37,898 nt of DNA from a virus, in IMG/VR virus record IMGVR_UViG_3300025646_000132, positions 1-37,898 of that record; one strand, written 5' to 3'. The notes under the pieces were generated by a model. That model was not told where the DNA came from and searched no databases. It saw only the letters and a list, made by a program, of their open reading frames with translations. The position numbers and the translations under genes are program-made. Position 1 is the stretch's first letter; each line of letters starts with the position of its first letter. Below are positions 26,395 through 34,830 of this stretch, one piece after another.

Positions 26395-27090
26395 TTACGC
26401 TTCCACAGCTTTGGGAGTGTAATCGGTAGCAGAGATACCACGGCGAGTAAGAACAGTTTTAACACCGCGCTCGCTCTTACCGAAGTGCTCAGCCAACTCA
26501 GCAACGCTCATGCTGGTAGCCAAGTCTTCGATTCCTTCATAAGAATCAGACTTAGCAGCCTTCTTATCACGCTGAGGAGCTTTGATCTGCATAGAAAGAA
26601 GCTTTCCACGGATAGAATTAACAGTCTTACCGAGAGCCTCTGCGATATCCTCAAGGAATGCGCCACCTTCAGCCATTTCAGCAATCTGAGCTTCTTCTGC
26701 TTCAGAATAAGTGCGAGGTGCAACTTTCTTTTCAGCAGGCTTAATGTGACCAGTCATTTCTAGAGAAAGTGCTTTACCATTTACTTGGCGAGAATTAACT
26801 TCACGACCCCATGCGTTGGTAAAGTGAGCAGCGATTTCTTCTGCAGTGTGAACGCCACTGTTAGCTTCCAAGAAGCTGACTAGGGCATTAGTTTCTGCTT
26901 CGTCAAAAGCAGGAGCTGCTTTAGGCTTCGTTGGTACGTCGTAACCAAGCTTGCGAAGCTTTGCAGTTACAGAACGGCGAGGAAAGTCGAACTCTTCGCA
27001 AAGAGAAACGATGATATCTTCGTTAATGCCGCCTGCGCATACTTGCTCCATACGAGCAACCATGTCTTCTGTGTATTCAAATTTTGCCAT
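26395..27090 (-). CDS. Multi-HTH DNA-binding protein (231 aa), likely abundant
   Basis: 231 residues with four consecutive helix-turn-helix-like units (about 1-53, 58-115, 122-165, 178-222) of the Myb/SANT or GcrA-like kind, separated by Lys/Ala/Pro-rich linkers. The start at 27090 follows GAGGGGA; a longer frame upstream is not supported. The gene is far richer in G+C than its surroundings (28 and 36 G+C in two 60-base lines at 26401 and 26461), and it has its own promoter, a 5' hairpin and a strong terminator, which fits high expression. A genome-binding or global regulatory protein is most likely. Confidence 0.7.
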   Translation of the reverse strand: MAKFEYTEDMVARMEQVCAGGINEDIIVSLCEEFDFPRRSVTAKLRKLGYDVPTKPKAAPAFDEAETNALVSFLEANSGVHTAEEIAAHFTNAWGREVNSRQVNGKALSLEMTGHIKPAEKKVAPRTYSEAEEAQIAEMAEGGAFLEDIAEALGKTVNSIRGKLLSMQIKAPQRDKKAAKSDSYEGIEDLATSMSVAELAEHFGKSERGVKTVLTRRGISATDYTPKAVEA

Positions 27091-27133
27091 TTTTATCCCC
27101 TCTGAACAAAATGTTATGTTTAAGTGTTGAAAT

Positions 27134-27150
27134 CGAAACTTTTCGTTTCG
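27134..27150 (-). promoter_or_regulatory. 5'-UTR stem-loop of the multi-HTH gene
   Basis: CGAAAC-TTTTC-GTTTCG forms a 6-bp stem with a 5-base loop. It lies just downstream of the predicted transcription start (near 27151) and could protect the mRNA 5' end or act as an operator. Confidence 0.45.
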
Positions 27151-27157
27151 TAAGATG

Positions 27158-27186
27158 ATATTATCAAATCTTTTAAGTATGAGCAA
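27158..27186 (-). promoter_or_regulatory. Candidate promoter of the multi-HTH gene
   Basis: On the minus strand TTGCTC (27186-27181), 17 bases, TAATAT (27163-27158). The same pattern appears at 35580-35608 (+) and, with TAAATT, at 34970-34998. The gene-free stretch 27091-27263 also has GAACAAAATGT twice (27104, 27187 regions). Confidence 0.45.
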
Positions 27187-27263
27187 GAACAAAATGTAAT
27201 TAAGTTAAGCATTGACTCTTTAATTTATATTCTGTGCTCAGACTCTAAAATATGTTATCTTTC

Positions 27264-27578
27264 TTATTCTTGTATTTTAGCTTTTAAAGCATCAACAAGC
27301 AACTCTAAATTTGATTTTTTTGTTAGGTTTAGACCATCAATTTCTATTTCTAACATTTCCTCTATATCTCGAATCATTGTTTTGACGCTTCGTTTATCTT
27401 CTTTATCGTCTGTTGGTTTTCTGTAAACTTTCATTTGAACTAGTTTACTAATTACGCTTCTATGACCTTTTTTAAAGTGTTCAGCGACATCATAAACATC
27501 TAGTCCTTGGTTTACGTATAGTTCAAGAAGAACTTCTTCTTCTTCATCACTCCAAGCCTTATTAGACTTTGCAGCCAT
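27264..27578 (-). CDS. Myb/SANT-like HTH protein (104 aa)
   Basis: The first half (about 8-50) reads W-S-D-E-E-E-E-V-L-L-E-L-Y, then D-V-Y-D-V-A-E-H-F, then H-R-S-V-I-S-K-L, the tryptophan-led three-helix pattern of Myb/SANT-like DNA-binding proteins found in many phages. The second half is a charged helical tail. The start overlaps the stop of the PC4-like gene by one base, and GAAGGAG precedes it. Probably a DNA-binding regulator expressed with the PC4-like protein. Confidence 0.65.
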   Translation of the reverse strand: MAAKSNKAWSDEEEEVLLELYVNQGLDVYDVAEHFKKGHRSVISKLVQMKVYRKPTDDKEDKRSVKTMIRDIEEMLEIEIDGLNLTKKSNLELLVDALKAKIQE

Positions 27579-27865
27579 TATTCTTCTCCTTCTTCAAACA
27601 ACTCTAGCTGTTTATCGTACACTCCAGTACGTTTTAAATATGTTTTTGCAAGTATTTCACCTGCTTGACTTAATAAGTGAGCTGCCATGTCTACGCTGTC
27701 TGGTCTAAGCGCTAGTCCTTTTTTAGTAGGAAACCAGTGCCCAGTATCTCCATCACACATATATTCACGTATGTGAACATATTCTTGACCTCTAAACTCA
27801 TTTATAGTAATTTTGATAGCTTTATCTTCTGAGATAAAACATACAAATCCTAAATCAATTTCCAT
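27578..27865 (-). CDS. PC4/p15-like single-strand-binding protein (95 aa)
   Basis: Residues about 16-60 follow the PC4 (transcriptional coactivator p15) pattern: I-T-I-N-E-F-R-G-Q-E-Y-V-H-I-R-E-Y, a turn, then P-T-K-K-G-L-A-L-R-P-D and a helix. PC4-like proteins bind single-stranded DNA and melted duplex as dimers; bacterial and phage members are known. It overlaps the glycosyltransferase gene upstream by 11 bases and the Myb-like gene downstream by one. A role in late transcription or DNA packaging/replication is inferred. Confidence 0.7.
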   Translation of the reverse strand: MEIDLGFVCFISEDKAIKITINEFRGQEYVHIREYMCDGDTGHWFPTKKGLALRPDSVDMAAHLLSQAGEILAKTYLKRTGVYDKQLELFEEGEE

Positions 27866-28976
27866 GTACTCTTTTTATAGTTGGATACTCATGCACTGCT
27901 TTTAGTACATCATAATATTGTTTCCCAACTGTTTCCCATGTTTTAATTTTATTATTTCTAGGAATAGCTGATTTACGAGAATCATAGAGCATACGCATTT
28001 TTTGCATTAAATCTTGGGTATCTGGTTCAATAACCCATGTATGAGATCCCATTAAATTAAAGCTATCTCCTGGTTTACCTGCAAATATATTATTAATATC
28101 TACTAGTTTTTGAGAAGATCTAATTTTGTAATCTTCAACAAATTCATCAGTACAACCACGACCTGTAACAAGAGGTATTGTCCCACAAGCAATTGCTTCT
28201 TGAATGGGCATACCAAATCCTTCTCCACGATAAGGATGTACTAATACATGAACACTTCTATATAAATCTGCCATTTCTTGTTCAGTATAAGCATCGTCAA
28301 TATAAGTAATTTTACCTATATCATTCTTATACTGAAGCTCTATTAATTGATTTTGAAGATTTGTTTTACCGTATATTTGAGGAGTATCTTTTACAATAAG
28401 CTCTACATTATCAGTAGATTTGAATGTGTTAGCCCAGGCTTGAAGTAAAATATCAAAACCTTTTCTATACTGATCACACCCTACAAATAAGAAAGTATAA
28501 CGATCACGTTTTTTAGCTGCACGATCAATATAAAAGATTTCAGGGTTATAACCGATCGGAAGTGCAAAAAGACGTTCAGGATTAATACCACCTTCATGAA
28601 ACACTGCAGCAGTCCAACGAGTAAAAGTAATTAGTGAATCAGCAAAAGTTTCAAACTTATACTGCCATTCAAAGGGAACTTTAGAAAATTCCCACGGTTG
28701 AATATATACTACCTTAGTTTCATTAGATGCAGGCCACCGCCAAATTGGAGGGTAGGTATGTCTAATTTGAATGTCTGGGTGTGTAGTATCATTTGAAGTA
28801 GGCTTTAAAGCCTCTAAGCTTGCTAGAGTTTTTTTATCAAGTTTAGCTTCTGGTTTATAACTATCTAAAGGTGATATTACAACTTTTGCATACTTTGAAA
28901 GTTCTAAAACTAGATACCTATTAACAATAGATAGTGAATGATTATCGTAAAATTTACCTACATACTCAATTAACAT
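27855..28976 (-). CDS. Glycosyltransferase family 4 (GT-B) (373 aa)
   Basis: 373 residues from the ATG at 28976, which has GGAGG five bases ahead; an ATG four codons upstream includes that site. The GT-B signature is visible: F-L-F-V-G-C-D-Q-Y-R-K-G at the start of the second domain and E-G-F-G-M-P-I-Q-E-A-I-A-C-G, the E-x7-E sugar-nucleotide motif of GT4. It transfers a sugar from a nucleotide donor to an unknown acceptor. Last gene of the sugar cassette, coupled to the gene before it by adjacent stop and start. Confidence 0.85.
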   Translation of the reverse strand: MLIEYVGKFYDNHSLSIVNRYLVLELSKYAKVVISPLDSYKPEAKLDKKTLASLEALKPTSNDTTHPDIQIRHTYPPIWRWPASNETKVVYIQPWEFSKVPFEWQYKFETFADSLITFTRWTAAVFHEGGINPERLFALPIGYNPEIFYIDRAAKKRDRYTFLFVGCDQYRKGFDILLQAWANTFKSTDNVELIVKDTPQIYGKTNLQNQLIELQYKNDIGKITYIDDAYTEQEMADLYRSVHVLVHPYRGEGFGMPIQEAIACGTIPLVTGRGCTDEFVEDYKIRSSQKLVDINNIFAGKPGDSFNLMGSHTWVIEPDTQDLMQKMRMLYDSRKSAIPRNNKIKTWETVGKQYYDVLKAVHEYPTIKRVHGN

Positions 28977-28977
28977 A

Positions 28978-29796
28978 TTATCCTCCATACATTAGTTTGA
29001 CTTGATTCTTACAATAGTTTAGCAGCTCGTCTTCTCGTAATTTAGTAAGAGATTCCCATTGAGGCCCCATATTACTAGTTTTAAAATTTTTAAGCTGTGT
29101 CCAATTATTTTCATCTACTCGTGCTTGAATATCATAGAATGGGTCTTTTTTAGACTCAATACTATGTCCAAAATTGTTTACTTTTAAATCAAGCTCTTCA
29201 GGAGGACGACAAAAACTCCAATGTAAAATAGCTAGAGGAGATTGAATGCGTCGTTGATTATTTGTCCAACGGCAATAGTTATAAGTATTACGTTTGTCAG
29301 TTACAAAACCTTGAACTTCATTATTTTGTAAGTTTCCATCATTTTTAGTGATAACTAAAATTTCACCATTGGATAGTCGTTTATAAGGTAGAATCCAGTA
29401 AAACATATGGTCTAAATCATAAGACTCTACTAGAGGGCAATAACGTGTAAAATAGTCATGAGCGTTCACAAGCTCTTCATCAGCATCAAAACTAAATATC
29501 CAGTCGTGAGAACAATATTCTTTTAAGTAATTACGTTCGTGATTGTCATTTTCAATTGGAACTGCACTACGATGAAAATTGCCTTCTACAACTTCTATTT
29601 TGCCGTCTCCATCTATTTGAGAAAGCTCTTTCCAGAGAGCTTCTTCATCAAAAGAAAATTTGTTTCCGCTCCAAGAAATTCTATCTTGATCTAAGCCAAG
29701 TATGATTTCATCCACATACTCATAATAGGTGCGAATGGAATTCGCTAGATATGAGGCATCATAGGAAATTAAACTAATAACACTTTTTTTACGCAT
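28978..29796 (-). CDS. Glycosyltransferase, GT2-like (272 aa)
   Basis: 272 residues from the ATG at 29796 (an in-frame GTG at 29802 is possible). The N-terminus K-S-V-I-S-L-I-S-Y-D-A starts a Rossmann-like fold and W-I-F-S-F-D-A-D-E-E contains the D-x-D-E metal motif of GT-A enzymes. Several Trp and Tyr in the second half are typical for acceptor binding. It overlaps the GT-methyltransferase gene and lies next to the GT4 gene, so all three act on the same glycan or substrate, which is unknown. Confidence 0.7.
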   Translation of the reverse strand: MRKKSVISLISYDASYLANSIRTYYEYVDEIILGLDQDRISWSGNKFSFDEEALWKELSQIDGDGKIEVVEGNFHRSAVPIENDNHERNYLKEYCSHDWIFSFDADEELVNAHDYFTRYCPLVESYDLDHMFYWILPYKRLSNGEILVITKNDGNLQNNEVQGFVTDKRNTYNYCRWTNNQRRIQSPLAILHWSFCRPPEELDLKVNNFGHSIESKKDPFYDIQARVDENNWTQLKNFKTSNMGPQWESLTKLREDELLNYCKNQVKLMYGG

Positions 29797-31225
29797 TTTC
29801 ACCTGCCTTTTCTATTATCATAAGTCCGTTATTATCTTTAGTTTCGTAAACTATTTTCCAGTTGTTATTAGCCTCTAAAAACTCATCAATTGCTAACCTT
29901 ATTCCACCTTGACTACTTAGTTTATCTCTAGTAGGATGATTAGGATCCATGTCAGGATACCCCTCTCCTACAGCTCCAAAAGTTTCTATATCATGGAATG
30001 CTATATACTTGTTAACTTTAGGAGCGTGTAATCTTAATTCTTCTTTTAATTGTTCATACACATGCCAGGTATCAATAAATAATAAATCTGTTTCTTCAAT
30101 TTCTATATCTAGTACATTAGCACCTATATAATTGGCATTAATTCCTATATTTTTTCTAGCCCCATCAATTAAAAATTTAAGTCTTTCTACTGCTTCTGCA
30201 AGATGAGGCTCTGGATTACTATATTGATAGTCATAAGAAATAAACTTATCAGTATCAGATAGTAAAAATGCTACAGTACTGTTTCCAGTTCTAGCACCCA
30301 TTTCTGTTACGCTTTTGCACTTACTGGCATAGTCTTTTAAGACTGGTAGGTGTTTATAAATATCTGATTCAGTATTACAAGCATATTCATATATATCTTC
30401 TAGTAGCTTTTTATCTACAATAAATTTTTTTGGCTCGGGAGCAATTAATTCATTGCCTGTTTCAACTTCAATATTTAAAGTTTGCATTTCCTCTGAACCG
30501 TTCCATTTTTCCATGAAGATAGAACGATTAATAGACCATTTTTCGTTTAGAGAAGGGTTCTGAGCAATTAGTCTTTTGTTGTCTTTTCCCTCGAAGTGAA
30601 GGAGCGGAATACTTGTTTGATAAATTTTGATACCAGCGCGACGGGCAGTAAGACACCAATCCACATCACGATAGTAAGTCCAATAATAGGAGGGATCAAA
30701 ATTGCCAACAGTAGCACGAGCAGAAGAACGAATATATATACCGCCCATTGTAACCCAGGAAACTTCTCTAAGTTTGTCGTACTGCCCTTCATCGACTTCC
30801 AGTTCTTTATTTGTTCTTCCATCAAAGAGGTTAAGTCCTCCTCCGAAATGTACTGCTTCACCATTCTTTTCAAATCTCCCGCCAGCATGTTGTATTATGT
30901 ACTGGTTCTTATCATTTTTTTGTGGATAGAGAAGCTTCATTCCAAAAATACCAGCTTCTGGATGGGCATCTACTATTGCTAGTAATTCATCATACCAGCT
31001 ATTATCTTTGTCTTCTGGCAGAGGAAGCATATCTGCATGAAGAATAATTACATCTCTATCTTTGTGCTTATTCCATAAATATTGGTAAGCTAGATCACTT
31101 CCTATACGCCCTACATCTTGCCAAAACTCATAGTCTAGTTTCCATCCTAGAGCTGATTTTAACTCTTGTATTTCTTGTTCAAACAGATAGGGAGTTATAA
31201 TAATAGGGTTATTTATATTTTTCAT
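29789..31225 (-). CDS. Glycosyltransferase-methyltransferase fusion (478 aa)
   Basis: Two domains in one polypeptide. Residues 1-240 look like a GT2 enzyme: I-I-L-H-A-D-M-L-P, a G-G-x-Y-I-R-S-S loop and Y-R-D-V-D-W-C-L-T-A-R-R-A-G. Residues 280-478 look like a class I SAM methyltransferase of the Methyltransf_24 type: V-T-E-M-G-A-R-T-G-N-S and D-L-L-F-I-D-T-W-H. A single protein that adds and methylates a sugar would suit glycan capping. It overlaps both neighbours. Confidence 0.75.
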   Translation of the reverse strand: MKNINNPIIITPYLFEQEIQELKSALGWKLDYEFWQDVGRIGSDLAYQYLWNKHKDRDVIILHADMLPLPEDKDNSWYDELLAIVDAHPEAGIFGMKLLYPQKNDKNQYIIQHAGGRFEKNGEAVHFGGGLNLFDGRTNKELEVDEGQYDKLREVSWVTMGGIYIRSSARATVGNFDPSYYWTYYRDVDWCLTARRAGIKIYQTSIPLLHFEGKDNKRLIAQNPSLNEKWSINRSIFMEKWNGSEEMQTLNIEVETGNELIAPEPKKFIVDKKLLEDIYEYACNTESDIYKHLPVLKDYASKCKSVTEMGARTGNSTVAFLLSDTDKFISYDYQYSNPEPHLAEAVERLKFLIDGARKNIGINANYIGANVLDIEIEETDLLFIDTWHVYEQLKEELRLHAPKVNKYIAFHDIETFGAVGEGYPDMDPNHPTRDKLSSQGGIRLAIDEFLEANNNWKIVYETKDNNGLMIIEKAGENA

Positions 31226-32213
31226 TTAACCAACTTTCAAATACATCTAAAATATCTTTTGATACTACTGTTTTAGTACAAGCCCATCCTGATTCGGTAT
31301 AAGGACATTTTCTAGGCCAAAAACCTAACTTTGCAAAAGGCCCTTCTTGTCCAGAAAAAGATTCTTTATCTTTATTAGCATAAAACTTTGTACCTAGACA
31401 TTTTGTCTCTTTTACTTTACAGTGGTTTTCAGGTCTATGTTCTACGTTTAAATGAGTGCCTTTAGTAGAATAGTACTTAGGCGTATCTAAGGTAGTAGGA
31501 AATATAGAAGGAATTGAGATTGTGTCTACATTTAAAGCAGCAGCAGCATGATGAAGAGATCCTATTGGCCCTAAAAATAGGTTATGTATATTTAATACAC
31601 ATAAAGCCTGATACATAGTATAGTTATTTATCTCTACTCCAAAAAAATTTATCTCAGCTCTTATATTTTTTGCTATAAGTATTTCTTGAATACCATTTAT
31701 AACTTCTATTCGTGTTTTTTCACTTTGTAATTTTCTATTCCAGTCTAAAGGCCCAGACATACCAATTCTTAATATATCATCTTTTATCTTATCGCTCTCT
31801 ACAAATAACTCTAAGTTGCCATCATCTAAAATATCTTCTGGTAGATAGTCTTTTATGTGATAATTATTACTTTTATTGTTTCCAAAGTCAGTCCACCACT
31901 TAGTTTGTGGCACAAAAAGATCTGGCTTTCTTTTTGAAAGCTCAGTGTCTGAAAGTACTATATTAGTTACATTACCTTGACCATCTGTAACTAAGTATCC
32001 TACGGCATCTAACCACGGTTGTTTAGAATATACCTCTAAAGCTTCTTGCATTCCCGCTCTACCATCGTTAGTTGTAAGATTAAAATTTTCTCTAATAGTA
32101 AAAGCTATTTTCCAGTCAGGGTTATTTTCTTTAAATCTTCTAGCAGAGTTGATACCAAATAACGTATCTCCAAAAGCCATTGAGTTAAAAAATAGTGCAT
32201 ATTTTTGTGTCAT
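31209..32213 (-). CDS. Heptosyltransferase-like (GT9, GT-B) protein (334 aa)
   Basis: The pattern F-F-N-S-M-A-F-G-D-T-L-F at the start and L-G-P-I-G-S-L-H-H-A-A-A-A-L-N-V near residue 220 resembles GT9 heptosyltransferases (first loop and donor-binding G-x-x-G/H-x-A-A-A). A C-terminal extension carries four Cys (two in K-C-L-G / H-C, two in K-C-P-Y / W-A-C), possibly a metal site. Its start overlaps the epimerase stop by four bases. The donor could be a heptose or another nucleotide sugar. Confidence 0.6.
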   Translation of the reverse strand: MTQKYALFFNSMAFGDTLFGINSARRFKENNPDWKIAFTIRENFNLTTNDGRAGMQEALEVYSKQPWLDAVGYLVTDGQGNVTNIVLSDTELSKRKPDLFVPQTKWWTDFGNNKSNNYHIKDYLPEDILDDGNLELFVESDKIKDDILRIGMSGPLDWNRKLQSEKTRIEVINGIQEILIAKNIRAEINFFGVEINNYTMYQALCVLNIHNLFLGPIGSLHHAAAALNVDTISIPSIFPTTLDTPKYYSTKGTHLNVEHRPENHCKVKETKCLGTKFYANKDKESFSGQEGPFAKLGFWPRKCPYTESGWACTKTVVSKDILDVFESWLNEKYK

Positions 32214-33241
32214 TGGTTAAACAGCTTGTCTTTCCAAGTTTTAGGAGTGTGCTCATTAACAATTTCTAGCTCAAGATGATAGTTAAAGTCACGTTCCGGT
32301 TGCGTTTTCATCCAAGAAACTGTGTCTCTAATAGTTTCTTCCATTGAAGTATCTGCATGATAGTTTAGCTGTATTTCAGCCTTTGTAGTAGAAACCCAAG
32401 CATTTTTAACTTCACGAGGTCGTTCAGGGACAAAGTTTATTTGAGCAGCTTTGTTAAAATGAGCTGCAACACGATGTGCTAGTTCTAAAACACTAGTCTC
32501 TGTTCCGTGGCTCGGGCCAATATTAAATACTTCTTTAGAGTTAATTTGCTCACGTTTTTCGTATATTGTAATAAAAGCGTCTACACAATCTCGAACATGT
32601 GAGAATGAACGTTTTTGTGATCCGTCACCATAAATATATATAGGCTTGTCCTTAGAAATTAGGTTGGCAAATATGCTCATTACGTTTCTAAAAGGATCAC
32701 TATAACACTGGTGAGGGCCACAAACATTATGCGGAACCATGTGAAATACTTTTATGCCGTGTATATCGCTCATAAGATTAAGATGCTGCTCAGCGTGTAG
32801 TTTAGCTAATCCATAAGGATCTACAGGTTGAGGAGTCATAGCTTCGTCAAAAGGAGGTTCAATAGCTCCATAGCGCGCCATTGAAGTAGTGTTGATAAAG
32901 TAACGTACACCCGCTGCGATAGCGGCGCTGACTACTGAAGCTGTGCCTGCATATATATTTTCTACAATCGTTTTAGGAGCGAATACACTTAACCCTTCGT
33001 GTGCTAGCGCAGCACAGTGAATTACTAGTTTAGGCTCAAATTCTCTAAATATTGCAGAAAGAGTTTCATTGTCTAAAATGTCTACATTTCTATAGTGAAA
33101 ATCTACATGATCTGGCATATTTGAAGCATAACCGCCAATAAGATTATCAATTCCTACTACTGCCCAGCCTAGCTCTAAAAACTTAACACAAAGATGACTA
33201 CCTATAAGCCCAGCGCTTCCAGTAATTACCACTGATTCCAT
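32210..33241 (-). CDS. NAD-dependent nucleotide-sugar epimerase/dehydratase
   Basis: 343 residues from the ATG at 33241; an in-frame TTG at 33253 is also possible. An extended short-chain dehydrogenase: V-V-I-T-G-S-A-G-L-I-G (G8, G11, G14) binds NAD, T-S-M-A-R-Y-G and the following D-P-Y-G-L-A-K supply the Ser, Tyr-x3-Lys catalytic residues. It matches the GalE/WcaG family and probably makes the activated sugar used by neighbouring transferases. Specific substrate cannot be read. Confidence 0.88.
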   Translation of the reverse strand: MESVVITGSAGLIGSHLCVKFLELGWAVVGIDNLIGGYASNMPDHVDFHYRNVDILDNETLSAIFREFEPKLVIHCAALAHEGLSVFAPKTIVENIYAGTASVVSAAIAAGVRYFINTTSMARYGAIEPPFDEAMTPQPVDPYGLAKLHAEQHLNLMSDIHGIKVFHMVPHNVCGPHQCYSDPFRNVMSIFANLISKDKPIYIYGDGSQKRSFSHVRDCVDAFITIYEKREQINSKEVFNIGPSHGTETSVLELAHRVAAHFNKAAQINFVPERPREVKNAWVSTTKAEIQLNYHADTSMEETIRDTVSWMKTQPERDFNYHLELEIVNEHTPKTWKDKLFNQ

Positions 33242-33999
33242 ACTTCGTTCCAATCAATTATAGGAGTTACACAACCCTCTTGTAAGTGAGTACTAGTGCC
33301 TGGTAGGGGGCACACCGCTACAGACTGTCTAAAAGCTTTCCAGGTCCAAGAATCGTCTGAAAATAGTCCTGCTTGTAAGATAGAAAACTTAAAAGGTAAA
33401 AAGCTTTTACCTTTTGCGGCTAGAGTTAGTGTAGCGCTACACACAGTTTTAAGATGACAATCTGGTCCTATCAACACTTCTGCGTGCCTATCTCTATCAA
33501 AGTATCTATCTGGGTAGTCATAGGGTAAATAAAAACCTTCATATCCGGCAGAGAATACGTTTTTCATAATACGTATTGCTCCGGGAGTATGAAGGTAGTC
33601 GTCTTCACAAATATAGATAAGCTCTTCAGGATACTGCTCACAAAGTTGTATAAGTCGCTCCATAAGAGGGATACAAGTATTAATAGTTACAGGATGGTAC
33701 TGCGGATAAGGATGTGTACCATAAGGAGGAACCTCTGTGCGAGGAGGGATGTCTTCAATTTCAAGTTTTGTAGGAATGGCGCAAGTTTCCTGCATCCACT
33801 CTTTAGTTTCTTCAGTAACTTTATCTGCTAGAACAACGATTCTATCGGCCCAGCCTTCTAGATCTTGTTGTAAAGACAACCAACACTTACGAAAGATTTC
33901 ATCTTTTTTTCTACCGTTCCAGCGAGGTCTATCTTGTGAGCCATCAGAGATACTGCCGGGAGATTTATTAGCTTCAGAAGCTCTATATAAGATTATCAA
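33226..33999 (-). CDS. Glycosyltransferase-like protein (257 aa)
   Basis: 257 residues. The frame starts with TTG at 33999 in a TTGA overlap with the upstream stop, and no ATG occurs for the next 60 residues. The segment L-I-Y-I-C-E-D-D-Y-L-H-T near residues 130-140 resembles the E-D-D metal motif of GT-A proteins, and I-V-V-L-A-D-K lies earlier in the fold. A sugar-transfer role is inferred from this motif and from its place between acyltransferase and epimerase genes. Confidence 0.55.
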   Translation of the reverse strand: MIILYRASEANKSPGSISDGSQDRPRWNGRKKDEIFRKCWLSLQQDLEGWADRIVVLADKVTEETKEWMQETCAIPTKLEIEDIPPRTEVPPYGTHPYPQYHPVTINTCIPLMERLIQLCEQYPEELIYICEDDYLHTPGAIRIMKNVFSAGYEGFYLPYDYPDRYFDRDRHAEVLIGPDCHLKTVCSATLTLAAKGKSFLPFKFSILQAGLFSDDSWTWKAFRQSVAVCPLPGTSTHLQEGCVTPIIDWNEVWNQW

Positions 34000-34580
34000 A
34001 GTGCTTTCTTTCTTGACTGATTATAAAATTCATCTATAATACTTATTATATAAGTAGAAATAGGTTCTGAGCCATCTTTAATATACTGTTTAATTTCTAA
34101 CATTTCTATTTCAGAAAAACTCTCTTTAAACTCTTTAGAAGAAGTAATTCCTTTAGAAACTGCAGGATTACCAAATACTTTTGAAAAAGGCTTTGCATCT
34201 TTTATTAAAGGGGTAAGAGTTCCAATAGTAGCCCAACTACCCACAGTGCTATAAGGACTAATAGTTGCTCCAGCTTCTAAAACAGAATTGCTTAACACAC
34301 AAGCATGATGCCCTACAAAATTAGAGCCTTCTAATATATTATTATTTCCTATAATAGCATCACTTTGAATTGTAACACCTGCACCAATATAGTTATTTGA
34401 GCCTATTAAGGTATTTTCTCTATATCCTGAAGCTGCATGTACTACACAACCTGCTAAAATAGTGTTATTCTTACCTATGGATACCCCGTACCTATCATCT
34501 TCTATAATAAATACTACACTATCATGAATATAGTTAGAACTATCAATATCTTGTAATTCTTTGGCTGTTATTATTTTCAT
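33996..34580 (-). CDS. Hexapeptide-repeat acyltransferase (194 aa)
   Basis: 194 residues whose middle part repeats the I/L/V-G-x-x-x-x hexapeptide pattern (I-G-S-N-N-Y-I-G-A-G-V-T-I, then I-I-G-N-N-N-I-L, then F-V-G-H-H-A) and so should fold as a left-handed beta helix. The family includes O-acetyltransferases acting on sugars; the final K-V-F-G-N-P-A is typical of the C-terminal edge. First gene of the sugar cassette, located just past the tmRNA terminator; GAGG lies near the ATG. Confidence 0.8.
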   Translation of the reverse strand: MKIITAKELQDIDSSNYIHDSVVFIIEDDRYGVSIGKNNTILAGCVVHAASGYRENTLIGSNNYIGAGVTIQSDAIIGNNNILEGSNFVGHHACVLSNSVLEAGATISPYSTVGSWATIGTLTPLIKDAKPFSKVFGNPAVSKGITSSKEFKESFSEIEMLEIKQYIKDGSEPISTYIISIIDEFYNQSRKKAL

Positions 34581-34591
34581 TGTGCCTCTAT

Positions 34592-34625
34592 ATAAAAAGA
34601 TGCTGTGCTAACCGTGGCACAGCGC
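34592..34625 (-). terminator. Intrinsic terminator of the tmRNA gene
   Basis: GCTGTGC / GCACAGC (34602-34608, 34617-34623) forms a 7-bp stem with an 8-base loop, followed on the minus strand by ATCTTTTT. It ends the tmRNA transcript just before the acyltransferase gene. Confidence 0.75.
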
Positions 34626-34706
34626 GCACTTATTAGGTAGTGACCCCGATAAACTGTTAAGGAGCGAGCCCGTTCTGTTTCTAGGTGGAACTCATACCCA
34701 CTGCGG

Positions 34707-34751
34707 TTACGCTGCTAGAGCGAACTCAGATGGTGCAAAATTATCGTTTGC
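34707..34751 (-). other. tmRNA tag reading frame: ANDNFAPSEFALAA
   Basis: From the resume codon GCA at 34751 fourteen codons lead to TAA at 34709-34707, encoding ANDNFAPSEFALAA. The A-N-D-N start matches known alphaproteobacterial tags (for example A-A-N-D-N-F-A in Caulobacter), and the final A-L-A-A is a ClpXP-type degron. With the Ala carried by the tmRNA itself the full tag would begin AANDN. Confidence 0.9.
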
Positions 34752-34830
34752 ATTTAGTTTAATCGACCGATACGAGGTCATCCGGTAAACTCCACTCTAT
34801 CTTCACACCTGTCGATCCTATTTCGACCCC

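Noticed and set aside
30568-30888. Frame with a hydrophobic stretch that looks like a membrane protein
   Set aside because: It is a second frame of the GT-methyltransferase fusion; the hydrophobic part comes from the codons of the real gene.
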